From the IMG/VR virus record IMGVR_UViG_3300038424_000048, positions 1-38,488 of that record: a stretch of 38,488 bases of DNA. The stretch is one strand, 5' to 3'. Positions 12,449 to 20,455 of the stretch are shown piece after piece (position 1 is the first letter of the stretch; each line of letters starts with the position of its first letter). A model generated the notes under the pieces. The model had not been told where the DNA came from and did not search any database. It worked only from the letters and a program-made list of their open reading frames with translations. The DNA comes from a virus. The position numbers and the translations under genes are program-made.

Positions 12449-12874
12449 ATGCCGGACATACCGATTCCCACCCCCGGAGGCCCCGCTGGGGCTGCTCCTG
12501 GCCCTCCGGGAGTCCCCACGCCCACTCCAGCGGGGGCTATCCCCCCAGCCCCAGCACCAGCCGCAGCCAGCGTTCCCGGTGCCCAGCAGGGCTCCCGCGC
12601 ACGGTCTCTCTTAGAGGTTGACCTCGCTTACAAGGCACTCAGGCGGGCGCTGGATGGCCTGGATCGCACCTCTTCTGAGGCTAAGGACATCTTGAAGGCG
12701 ATGACCGCCTTAGTGAGTGTGCTTGGCGAGGAGCCAAGCGCGGGGCTCACCAGGACCGAAGTGCAGTCGCTGGGGGCGCAGGCCAGCCCCATGGCGGCCA
12801 CCAACCCGGCCCAACGGAGTGCGATGCAAAACCTCATTCGCCAGCGGCAGATGATCGCGCCGCCGGCCGCGTAA
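12449..12874 (+). CDS. Pro/Ala-rich head-region protein, 141 aa
   Basis: The first ~50 residues are Pro/Gly/Ala-rich and surely disordered. Residues ~52-95 form helices (SLLEVDLAYKALRRALDGLD ... EAKDILKAMTALVSVLG). The tail is helical and basic (MQNLIRQRQM). Between portal and scaffold this could be a scaffold accessory or minor head protein; no family recognised. Confidence 0.55.
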   Translation: MPDIPIPTPGGPAGAAPGPPGVPTPTPAGAIPPAPAPAAASVPGAQQGSRARSLLEVDLAYKALRRALDGLDRTSSEAKDILKAMTALVSVLGEEPSAGLTRTEVQSLGAQASPMAATNPAQRSAMQNLIRQRQMIAPPAA

Positions 12875-12885
12875 AGGAGAACGCC

Positions 12886-13074
12886 ATGCCATTTGATCCA
12901 CGCGCCGGAGCCGGTTCCATTCGGGACCCCCGGGATCCCAAGCAGGAAAAGGGCCGGATGGTGAACCCGCCTCGCTATCAGGTCTTGGGCGGCCTCTCCG
13001 GTCCCAGCAAGATGAAGAAGAACGCCGAGAAGGTTGACAAGCCTCTCAAGTACGCATCCGGCGTGAAGCCGTAG
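12886..13074 (+). CDS. Hypothetical protein, 62 aa
   Basis: AAAGGAGAACGCC precedes ATG 12886. Polar, Lys/Pro-rich, without clear helices (PFDPRAGAGSIRDPRDPKQEKGRM ... KMKKNAEKVDKPLKYASG). In the head gene cluster, function unknown. Confidence 0.5.
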   Translation: MPFDPRAGAGSIRDPRDPKQEKGRMVNPPRYQVLGGLSGPSKMKKNAEKVDKPLKYASGVKP

Positions 13075-13084
13075 GAGGGCTGCT

Positions 13085-13588
13085 ATGCCACGGACATACA
13101 CCGAAGAGGAGTCGGCCTCCATTTTGGCCCTACAGGAAGCCCTCCACGGAAACCCGAAGACCCGTGCTAGCTACCTCAAGCTGGTCAAGGAAGTCGCCCC
13201 GAACACTCCCATCCCCGAGATTGACGTGCCCGCCGCCGCCATGGCCACCATCAAGCCGCAACTGGACAAGGTGGACAAGCTGACCGAGCGGTTCGAGGCC
13301 AGCGAGCGCCGGGGCGAGATCGAGCGGGAGTGGGCCAAGCACAACGTCACCGCGACCGAACGCACCGAGATCGAAAGGCTGATGACCGACCGCCTCATCG
13401 GGGATGTGGCCACTGCGGTTGAGTATTACCGCACCAAGCGGGTGCAGGCGGCCGCCCCGCGCCCCGGTCCGTCCACCATCGGGTTGCCTGGGGGCAAGGA
13501 AGGCCGATTCAAGGGCCTGTTCGAGAACCCCGACAGGTGGGCGAGAGAGCGGGCATACGAAGTGGTCAACGAAATCCGGGCACAGTGA
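13085..13588 (+). CDS. Probable scaffolding protein
   Basis: 167 aa directly upstream of the major capsid gene, the usual scaffold position. Mostly helical and highly charged, with a probable coiled coil at ~55-110 (IKPQLDKVDKLTERFEASER ... IEREWAKHNV) and a C-terminal basic-aromatic segment (GRFKGLFENPDRWARERAYEVVNEIRAQ) that could bind capsid subunits. It would guide procapsid assembly and then leave or be degraded. Identity rests on position and composition. Confidence 0.65.
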   Translation: MPRTYTEEESASILALQEALHGNPKTRASYLKLVKEVAPNTPIPEIDVPAAAMATIKPQLDKVDKLTERFEASERRGEIEREWAKHNVTATERTEIERLMTDRLIGDVATAVEYYRTKRVQAAAPRPGPSTIGLPGGKEGRFKGLFENPDRWARERAYEVVNEIRAQ

Positions 13589-13610
13589 ACGTAGAAAGGA
13601 GAAGGAATAG

Positions 13611-14627
13611 GTGCCGATACTCGGAACCGGAATCCTGCCATCAGGTGTCGTAGGAACTGAACTCACGGCGGTTACGCTTCGAGCGTTCGTCCCCAAGTGC
13701 ATTGTCCAGCTCTACAAGTCCACGCCCCTCCTGGCAGCCCTGTTGGCGAACGCCCAGAACGCCTCGGGCGGCGCGAGTTCTGTGACCGTGCCGGTGCAGG
13801 GCAGCGCGATGGTCACGCAGCAGTGGGCGGGCTATGACGGCTCGTTCGCCGCGCCAGCGGTCCAGAACGGGATCGTGGACGCCGAGTACAACCTGAAACT
13901 CAGCGTGACCCCGATTCCCTTCCTGGGAATGGAAGGTGCGCTGCAAGTCAACGCGGCGATCATCCCGCTGCTCGAAGCCCGGATGAACGACGCCGGGAAC
14001 GCCACCGCGGATGGGATGTCCACCGCCCTCTGGAACAATGCGGGCGGAGACACCAGCAACGTGACGGAGTTGATGGGCCTGCCCAGTTTTGGCAGCACCA
14101 GCGTCAAGGTCGGCAACCTCGACCCGAGCACCTATCTCTGGTGGAAGGCCAACGTCGCAGGCAGCGCCGGGACGGCTCCCACGCGGGCCCTGGTCCTCCA
14201 GTACATCATCTCCGCAACCAAGTCAGCCGGTGGCGAGATGCCCTCGATGGGCATCATGGGTCCGGGCACGTGGGCGGACCTCGCCAATGACTTCCTCGGC
14301 CAGGAGCATTTCGAGATCACCCCAGCGGCTGGAGGGTTTGACGAAGTGGCCGGCGGCATCCGGTCTGGGTTCGTCGCGTTGATCGTGGCGGGCGTTCCCA
14401 TCTACATGGACCCCTACGCTCCAGAGGGCACCCTGTATCTGTTCATCGAGCGATACCTGGCCCTCTACATTCACGAGGACGCGGCCTTTGCGATGCTCCC
14501 GTTCACCAGCACGCTGGCCAATTTCCAGATCGGCTATGTCGGGGCCCTGATCGCCTTGCTGGAACTGGTCTGCACGAAGCGATCCACCATTACCAAGGTG
14601 CCCGGCTTTACCTATCTCAGCGTGTAG
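13611..14627 (+). CDS. Major capsid protein
   Basis: 338 aa, GTG start after AAAGGAGAAGGAA. The position after portal and scaffold, with the HK97-type composition, supports this: an N-terminal arm, a long mixed domain (SSVTVPVQGSAMVTQQWAGYDG ... EYNLKLSVTPIPFLGMEG), and a C-terminal region with GTLYLFIERYLALYIHEDAAFAML and a final FQIGYVGALIALLELVCTKRS. It resembles capsid proteins of marine and freshwater podovirus-like phages. It forms the icosahedral shell. Confidence 0.88.
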   Translation: MPILGTGILPSGVVGTELTAVTLRAFVPKCIVQLYKSTPLLAALLANAQNASGGASSVTVPVQGSAMVTQQWAGYDGSFAAPAVQNGIVDAEYNLKLSVTPIPFLGMEGALQVNAAIIPLLEARMNDAGNATADGMSTALWNNAGGDTSNVTELMGLPSFGSTSVKVGNLDPSTYLWWKANVAGSAGTAPTRALVLQYIISATKSAGGEMPSMGIMGPGTWADLANDFLGQEHFEITPAAGGFDEVAGGIRSGFVALIVAGVPIYMDPYAPEGTLYLFIERYLALYIHEDAAFAMLPFTSTLANFQIGYVGALIALLELVCTKRSTITKVPGFTYLSV

Positions 14628-14639
14628 GAGGAGCGATAC

Positions 14640-15542
14640 ATGGGAGCGAACAAGATTCTGCTGGCGGAGCAACTGGCCTTCGGGGCCAGCGGTTCGGCGT
14701 TCCTGACTGAGTTGAACCCGACCGTCTATTACTCGCCCAGCACGCCCTATGTGCTCCCGGCGGGCTGGTGGTTCGTCGTGCCGCAGACCTATCTGCTGGT
14801 GCAGTATAGCCCCGATGGTGGGTCCACCTGGCGGACGGTCTACCCGTCTACCTTCGGGGGATTGGTCTACTCGGATGGCTACAACACGCGACTCGCCGCA
14901 GCCTCCGGGGCGACAACCAACCCGGTGACAACCTACTGCGCCGGGCTGAGTTCGGGAGCCTACAAGATCCTCCTGGGACAGCAGTTGGTGTTCGGGGCGA
15001 TAGGTTCGGCCTTCGCCGCCGAGCAGGCGTTGAGCGTGCCGATCACGACCCCAACCGTGCTGTCGGCCGGCTGCTGGATCGTGGAGGGGCAGGCGAATCT
15101 GACCACGGTGTATCAGCCTGTACTCAACACATGGCGCACCATGTCGCCCTCCACAGTCGGCGGCATGATCTTCTCCGATGGCCAGAATGTGGGGCTGCTT
15201 TCAGGCTCCGGCACGCTGACGGTCCACTGTGCCAACATCGGCTCCCTCACGGGAAAGATCCTGCTCAACGAGCAGTTGACGTTCGGGGTCTCCGGGTCGG
15301 CATTCAAAGCCGAGCTGAACCCCACCGTGACTATCACGAGCGCACCGTACACGCCCGCGGCGGGATGGTGGCTCGTGGCGGGACTCGCCAACCTTTCCGT
15401 GGCCTACAGCCCGGACGGCGGGTCCACCTGGCGGGCGTTCTACCCCTCGACGGCCGGGGGGATGTTCTATTCCGACGGGTACAACGTCCAGTTGCAGTCA
15501 GGCTCGGGCGCGATCACGCCGTACTGTGCTCAACTGGCCTGA
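14640..15542 (+). CDS. Three-domain repeat protein, probable capsid decoration or head fibre
   Basis: 300 aa built from three tandem ~100-aa repeats (residues 5-108, 109-205, 206-300). Each starts KILL-x-x-Q-L-x-F-G-x-x-GSAF, continues with a G-W/C-W strand, an N-x-WRT or STWRT turn, PST-x-GG-x-x-x-SDG, and ends T-x-x-C-A. The pattern suggests a beta sandwich. Immediately after the major capsid gene, decoration proteins or fibres are expected. Repeat 2 has diverged most (it lacks SPDGGSTW). RBS AGGAGG is strong. Confidence 0.7.
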   Translation: MGANKILLAEQLAFGASGSAFLTELNPTVYYSPSTPYVLPAGWWFVVPQTYLLVQYSPDGGSTWRTVYPSTFGGLVYSDGYNTRLAAASGATTNPVTTYCAGLSSGAYKILLGQQLVFGAIGSAFAAEQALSVPITTPTVLSAGCWIVEGQANLTTVYQPVLNTWRTMSPSTVGGMIFSDGQNVGLLSGSGTLTVHCANIGSLTGKILLNEQLTFGVSGSAFKAELNPTVTITSAPYTPAAGWWLVAGLANLSVAYSPDGGSTWRAFYPSTAGGMFYSDGYNVQLQSGSGAITPYCAQLA

Positions 15543-15552
15543 GAGGTGAGCC

Positions 15553-16191
15553 GTGGCGACGCTCGCGGGCTATCTCACGGCGACCCGCCGGCTGTTGCAT
15601 GACGCCACGGCGGTCTACTGGCAAGACTCGGACCTGACCGACTATATCAACTCGGCCATCTCTCAGACAGCGGGCCGGTGCAAACAGGTCCGGCAACTCC
15701 AGACTATCACCCTCACCGCCGGCCAGAGCGCCTATCCCTACAGCGGGCTCACAAACCCGAGCACTGTGGATGTCCTCGGGATCGTGGTGATCTGGGGGAA
15801 TACTCGGATTCAGCTTCGCCAGCGGTCCTATACCTGGCTCACCACCTACGCGCAGCCCTGGCTCACGTACACCGATGTCCCCCGAGTCATGGCCCGGTAC
15901 GGGGCGACGACGGTGTACCTTGCCCCCCAGCCGAATCTTGCCTATTCGAGTGAATGGGATACAGCGGTTATTCCCTCAGCCTTGGTGAATCCGACCGATC
16001 CCGACCCGTCGCCGTTCCCCTTCACAGAGCCCGTTCCCTACTACGCCGCCTATCTGGCGAAAGAGAATCAGCAGCAAACGGATGAGGCCGACAGGTTCCT
16101 GGCGCAATTCAATCAGCGGATTGCGGACTGCCCGTCCATCACGATGGAGCGGATGATCGAGAGCATGTACGACGACGAGGATCTTCCCTGA
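15553..16191 (+). CDS. Head-tail adaptor protein
   Basis: 212 aa, GTG start with GAGGTGAG. Helical N-terminus (LAGYLTATRRLLHDATAVYW ... LTDYINSAISQTAGRCKQVR) then a beta region (TITLTAGQSAYPYSGL) and a C-terminal helical arm. This layout is typical of adaptor proteins that bind under the portal in podoviruses and siphoviruses. The last base of its stop is the first base of the next start. Confidence 0.75.
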   Translation: MATLAGYLTATRRLLHDATAVYWQDSDLTDYINSAISQTAGRCKQVRQLQTITLTAGQSAYPYSGLTNPSTVDVLGIVVIWGNTRIQLRQRSYTWLTTYAQPWLTYTDVPRVMARYGATTVYLAPQPNLAYSSEWDTAVIPSALVNPTDPDPSPFPFTEPVPYYAAYLAKENQQQTDEADRFLAQFNQRIADCPSITMERMIESMYDDEDLP

Positions 16192-18155
16192 TGCCGCCCC
16201 GCACGCAGCATGAGCTAAAGAGCGGGCTCGCCAAGCGCAGCTCGCCCCAGATGCGCGAATTCAAGGGCATGAATTACACCGATGCCCGCATGGGCATTGA
16301 TGACGGGGAATTCGCGTGGCTGGAAAACGCCATGACCGTGGGCAAGGGGCTGGTCACCATCCTGCCCTATGTCGGCCCGACCGTCGCCACGCTCTCTCAA
16401 GGCATCGCCTCCATGACTGGCGTTGTGCTCAACGGGAATCCCGTTCTCATCGTGGTCGGTTCCGATGGGTCACTCTCTCAGGTGACTCCGGCGGGTACGG
16501 TGACTGTGATCGCGGCCGCGGGCACCGTGAGTACATCGGCCAAGGTGACCATGTGGCAATCGAGTCCGGTCCTAATCATAGACCCCACTTATGGCTATTT
16601 CACGTGGGATGGAACGACTTTCACTCACCAGAACGACACCATCGTCTCCGTAACCGTGAACAATGGAGGGACGGGATACACAGGTGTCCCGAGCGTTGGA
16701 TTCACAGGCGGCGGGGGATCGGGCGCAGCGGCGACGGCCATTGTGGGCGTGGGCGCGGCGACACTTGTAGCAGCTGGCACTGGCTACGAAGTCAACGACG
16801 TCCTCACGATTGTTGGAGGGACGTTCACCAAACCTTGCACGCTCACAGTAACCTCCATCGGCACTGGAGGAACGATCACGGGATTCTCCATCAATACGGG
16901 CGGGAATTACACCGTAGTCCCGACCGGAACCTTGAATGTCACCGGGGGCTTTGGCTCAAGCGCAACCTTCACGGTCGTAGGAAGCGTCTTGAGCATCACC
17001 GTGACGAATCCGGGGCACAATTATACCTCCGCGCCAGCCGTGGGATTTACTGGCGGCGCTGGCAGTGGCACAACCGCAACTGCCGTGGTTTCCAACGCGC
17101 CCACAAGCGCTAATTCCATTGGAGTGTATGCCGGCCGCGTTTGGACTTCCAAGGGCAGGGTCCGACAATTCTCTGCTGCCGGAAGCTATGTGGACTTCGC
17201 GCCAGCCGACGGGGGCGGAAGCTCGGTCCTGACTGACAGCGCGTTTCCCGGCAACATCACCTGCATCCTCTCCGCCCTCGATCAGCTCTGGGAGTTTGGC
17301 CAGGGAGCCGTGAACGCGATCAGCAACGTGCAGGTTCCCACGGGGGCCACGCAGCCGACCTATAGCGACACCAACATCGTGGCCAGCATCGGCACCATGA
17401 ATCCTTCATCCGTCATCAACTTCTTCCGGGCGATGGCGTTTATGAGCGGCGCGGGCGTCTACAGCCTGATCGGGGTCACTCCGCAGAAGCTCTCCGACAA
17501 GCTGGACCGGCTTTTCCCTTTGCTCACCCTGACGCCTGATACGCCAGCCGCCCTCATCTTCCTGAATCAGCTTCCGGTGCTCTGCTTCCTTGTGACCTAC
17601 AACGATCCAGTCAAGGGTGCTCGCCCCTTGCTGCTCTGCTATACGCAAGGGAAATGGTTCACCGCGTCTCAGGGAAACTTGAAGTGGATCACGTCCCTGC
17701 TCGTGAACGCCGCCTATCAGGGATGGGGGACGGACGGCAACAACATCTACCAACTGTTCGGAGCCTCGGCCACAACGCCTACACCGTACACGATTTCCTC
17801 GAAGTTGTGGGATTTCGGCTCCGCCGTGACCAGCAAGGAAATCTTCAAGTTCATGCTGGAGTTCACTGCGCCGAATCCGATCAATCCCACGGTCACGATT
17901 GACACCGGGTCAGGCGGCAGCGGAGTGCCCATCACCCTCTCCAGCGTCGTGACCTGGATCAACAACGTGCGCCAGGCGGTGTCCTGGACGAACTTATCAG
18001 GCGGCACGGTGCAGTGGATCACGGGGGGATTGGCCCAGGCGTTCAGCGCGGCAGAGATGCAGGGCAATTACCTCGGCTGGACGATCACGGGGACGGACCC
18101 CCCTTGGAGTTTCAGCGCGGCGGCCATGGAGATAGAGCCGAGGCGCGAATGGTAG
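16191..18155 (+). CDS. Tail tube/hub protein (P22 gp10-like) with inserted Gly-rich repeats
   Basis: 654 aa. The framework has beta-propeller character: repeated strands with V-L-I-V-V-G-S-D-G, W-D-G-T-T-F and V-Y-A-G-R-V-W-T-S-K-G-R, as in tail proteins that follow the adaptor. Residues ~150-305 hold two full copies and one partial copy of a GGTGYTGVPSVGFTGGGGSG-type repeat, a Gly/Ala-rich beta insertion common in phage virion proteins. Position and size fit the short-tail hub that plugs the portal. The exact family was not proven. Confidence 0.75.
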   Translation: MPPRTQHELKSGLAKRSSPQMREFKGMNYTDARMGIDDGEFAWLENAMTVGKGLVTILPYVGPTVATLSQGIASMTGVVLNGNPVLIVVGSDGSLSQVTPAGTVTVIAAAGTVSTSAKVTMWQSSPVLIIDPTYGYFTWDGTTFTHQNDTIVSVTVNNGGTGYTGVPSVGFTGGGGSGAAATAIVGVGAATLVAAGTGYEVNDVLTIVGGTFTKPCTLTVTSIGTGGTITGFSINTGGNYTVVPTGTLNVTGGFGSSATFTVVGSVLSITVTNPGHNYTSAPAVGFTGGAGSGTTATAVVSNAPTSANSIGVYAGRVWTSKGRVRQFSAAGSYVDFAPADGGGSSVLTDSAFPGNITCILSALDQLWEFGQGAVNAISNVQVPTGATQPTYSDTNIVASIGTMNPSSVINFFRAMAFMSGAGVYSLIGVTPQKLSDKLDRLFPLLTLTPDTPAALIFLNQLPVLCFLVTYNDPVKGARPLLLCYTQGKWFTASQGNLKWITSLLVNAAYQGWGTDGNNIYQLFGASATTPTPYTISSKLWDFGSAVTSKEIFKFMLEFTAPNPINPTVTIDTGSGGSGVPITLSSVVTWINNVRQAVSWTNLSGGTVQWITGGLAQAFSAAEMQGNYLGWTITGTDPPWSFSAAAMEIEPRREW

Positions 18156-18169
18156 TCAAAAAGGAGAAC

Positions 18170-18562
18170 ATGATGCCACGAGTTGATATTGCTTGGGCTG
18201 CAGGATTCTTGGAAGGTGAAGGATGTTTCATGAAGAGAAAAAATCCGCTTCACTCTATGTCTCCAAGAATATCCGCTGTTCAAAAACAGAGAGAGCCGCT
18301 TGATAGGCTGGTGAAACTGTTTGGCGGCAAAGTTTCAAAAGAATGGCAGAAGAGGGAAAGAACTTATGGAGAGGGATCAATTTGGCGCTGGACGGTTTAT
18401 GGACCTCGTGCAGTTGGAATCATGATGACCATCTTCACCTGGATGTCTCCGAGGCGCCGGCAAAGAATTAAGTCGGTTATAGACGTATGGAACACACGTC
18501 CAGGTAAAGGTTGGTGGAATCCTCACCCCAATCAGTATATGGAGAAGATTTGTGATGATTAG
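18170..18562 (+). CDS. LAGLIDADG homing endonuclease, free-standing
   Basis: 130 aa. Starts with the motif (AWAAGFLEGEGCF, residues ~8-20), then a strand PRISAVQKQREPLDRLVKLFGGKV, matching a single-motif (dimeric) LAGLIDADG enzyme. Two ATGs (18170, 18173) follow AAAAAGGAGAAC. Its base composition is more AT-rich than the neighbouring tail genes, a sign of transfer. It lies between a tail gene and a well-packed downstream gene, not inside an intron. It would cut a homologous intron-less or endonuclease-less site in competing phage. Confidence 0.88.
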   Translation: MMPRVDIAWAAGFLEGEGCFMKRKNPLHSMSPRISAVQKQREPLDRLVKLFGGKVSKEWQKRERTYGEGSIWRWTVYGPRAVGIMMTIFTWMSPRRRQRIKSVIDVWNTRPGKGWWNPHPNQYMEKICDD

Positions 18563-18893
18563 TCCCCAGTTGTGGGAAGAGATTCCTTTCGGCGATGTGC
18601 ACGCCTGGCAGGCGTTTCTGGGCGACCACGCCCGGATGCACAGCCTCACCTACTACCAGGCGGTTCAGCAGGGCAAGCCGAAGTGGAATACTTATCCCCT
18701 CGGCGATGGGGGCGGCGTGGAGTGGTTGTGCGCCCACTACCAGGAGCACTTGGCCATCAACAGCAGCTACGGACTCACGCCTCCGCCGGACTTGGCGAGC
18801 TACAATTTAAAGGACCCGGAACAGTTCCTGGATTGGATGGAGGCGCACGGGGAAGAGCATGTGCGGATCAACCAAGCGGCTAATATCAGCTGA
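18555..18893 (+). CDS. Hypothetical phage protein, 112 aa
   Basis: ATG 18555 (a GTG three bases before is also possible). Helical protein with several His/Trp (WQAFLGDHARMHSLTYYQAV ... WLCAHYQEHLAIN ... PDLASYNLKDPEQFLDWMEAHGEEHVRIN). A D-x-x-x-x-F-x-D-W-M-x-x-H end is familiar from phage proteins near tail or GNAT genes, but I know no function. Overlaps the start of the GNAT gene by one base. Confidence 0.55.
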   Translation: MISPQLWEEIPFGDVHAWQAFLGDHARMHSLTYYQAVQQGKPKWNTYPLGDGGGVEWLCAHYQEHLAINSSYGLTPPPDLASYNLKDPEQFLDWMEAHGEEHVRINQAANIS

Positions 18894-19330
18894 TGGGAAT
18901 TGAACGGTTTGACCTCGCCAAACATCGGGAGGATGTGTTGCGCCTCGGCGAATTGATGGAGAAAGAGGGGCATTTCCCCGCGTGGGATTCGGATCGGGTT
19001 TTTCAGATCATTCAGAATCCCAATGTGTACGCTATTCTCTATCGAAACGGAACGGGGCGCTGTATCGGCATGCTGGCGGGTCACATAGGGGCACCGTGGT
19101 TCAGCACGGTTCCCATCGCCAAGGACCTTGCCTGGTATGTCGAACCGGAACATCGGGGGGGCATGGCCGCCGTCCGCATGATCCGCGCTTTTGAATCCTG
19201 GGCCAAGGAACAAGGTGCGGGCGAAGTGTGGTTGGCTCAGAGTTCGGGCGTCAGTATCGAGAGGACGCGAAAATTTAGCGAGGCTTTGGGCTATATCACA
19301 GTCGGTTTCCTCACGCGAAGGAGCGTGTAA
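18893..19330 (+). CDS. GNAT-family N-acetyltransferase
   Basis: 145 aa. The GNAT core is visible: a strand DLAWYVEPEHRGGMAAVRMI (the acetyl-CoA-binding loop has the H-R-G-G-M-A form, near residues 83-100), a following helix AFESWAKEQGA, then the C-terminal GEVWLAQSSG ... RTRKFSEALGYITVGFLTRR. It would transfer acetyl from acetyl-CoA to an amine; the substrate is unknown. GNATs in virion gene blocks are frequent in podovirus-like phages and may modify host or virion proteins. Confidence 0.85.
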   Translation: MGIERFDLAKHREDVLRLGELMEKEGHFPAWDSDRVFQIIQNPNVYAILYRNGTGRCIGMLAGHIGAPWFSTVPIAKDLAWYVEPEHRGGMAAVRMIRAFESWAKEQGAGEVWLAQSSGVSIERTRKFSEALGYITVGFLTRRSV

Positions 19331-20454
19331 TGTGTGACCTTGGCGACCTTGGAGCGGGATGGGGCGGCGGGAGTTTTTGGGAGCCTATCAATAATGCGCT
19401 CTCCCAGATAGCCCAAGTGTTTGTGCCGACCGCAATTAGTGCAGGAGGCGCTGGTATTCTTCCCGCCGCGGGGGCTGATCTTGTTGCTGCACCGGCTGAA
19501 GATGTACTCGGGGGCATGGCTCCTGCTGTTACAGGCGCTACCCCCGATGTTACTACTGGGCTCTCGCAAACCGCGCTTGAGACAGCAGCGGAGCAGGGAG
19601 GCGATATCGCCGCCGGAGTCACGCCGACTGCGGGGCTTGATGCTACGGCAGCGTTGAGCGCGCTATCTGGCGCAAGCGGGACCGGGGCAGATGTAGGCGC
19701 AGGCGTCGCCCCCGGAGCCGTTGGCGGCGGCGCGGTCACGCCGACGACAGCCGCGCCCTTGCCAGCATCCGGCGTCACTCCCGGCGTTGCGGCCCCCGGA
19801 ACCACTGGGCCAGCCGGAGCCATGGGAGGCGTGGGCGTAGGCGAAGTTACCCCAGGCGTTCCCGCAACCCTCGCAGGAGATATACCGGGCGCTGGAATCG
19901 GTGCCCCTTCTGACGTGGCGGCAGCAGGTGGGGGAGGCGGGATCGGTCAAACGCTTTCGGGCCTCGCCAAGGCTGCTGAGCCTTATATGAAGGTGGGCGC
20001 TCTCGGGCTTGGCGGCACGGGAATGGTGATGAACGCTGTCGAAGCCTCACAGGCGAACAAGATCGCCAAGGAAGCGAACGCAGCGCGAATGGCAGCCGCC
20101 TCTCCCGCTGTCGCCTACGGGACAACGGAACTCGCAAGCGCCGCTCAGGGCCAGGTGACGCCTGCACAGACGGCGCAACTGAACACCACCCGGGCGCAGA
20201 TGAAGGCCCGGATTGATCAGTATCTTGCGAACGCGGGACTGAGCGACAGCACCACGCAGCAGGATTGGTACAACTGGATTGACGAGCAGATTGCGGGAAT
20301 GCAAGCCGACATGGTTGCCCAGAACGCGCAACTCGGGATCAGCGCCGTGGGGACAGCCTCGGCGGCAGCCCCGGCGGGGACGAGTCCGCAGACCTATGAG
20401 ACGGCGCTGACATCCGCGCAGCAGACCTTGGCGCAGTTAGCACTGGCGACTTAG
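19330..20454 (+). CDS. Internal/ejection protein candidate, Ala/Gly-rich, 374 aa
   Basis: The N-terminal ~200 residues are Ala/Gly/Pro/Thr-rich with many AGG, GAG and VAA runs, predicted disordered or membrane-prone. The C-terminal ~150 are helical with a coiled-coil look (NKIAKEANAARMAAASPAV ... QTAQLNTTRAQMKARIDQYL ... EQIAGMQADMVAQNAQLG). With the two genes that follow it forms the set usual for podovirus ejection proteins. ATG 19330 shares its A with the GNAT stop. Role inferred from position. Confidence 0.6.
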   Translation: MCDLGDLGAGWGGGSFWEPINNALSQIAQVFVPTAISAGGAGILPAAGADLVAAPAEDVLGGMAPAVTGATPDVTTGLSQTALETAAEQGGDIAAGVTPTAGLDATAALSALSGASGTGADVGAGVAPGAVGGGAVTPTTAAPLPASGVTPGVAAPGTTGPAGAMGGVGVGEVTPGVPATLAGDIPGAGIGAPSDVAAAGGGGGIGQTLSGLAKAAEPYMKVGALGLGGTGMVMNAVEASQANKIAKEANAARMAAASPAVAYGTTELASAAQGQVTPAQTAQLNTTRAQMKARIDQYLANAGLSDSTTQQDWYNWIDEQIAGMQADMVAQNAQLGISAVGTASAAAPAGTSPQTYETALTSAQQTLAQLALAT

Positions 20455-20455
20455 C

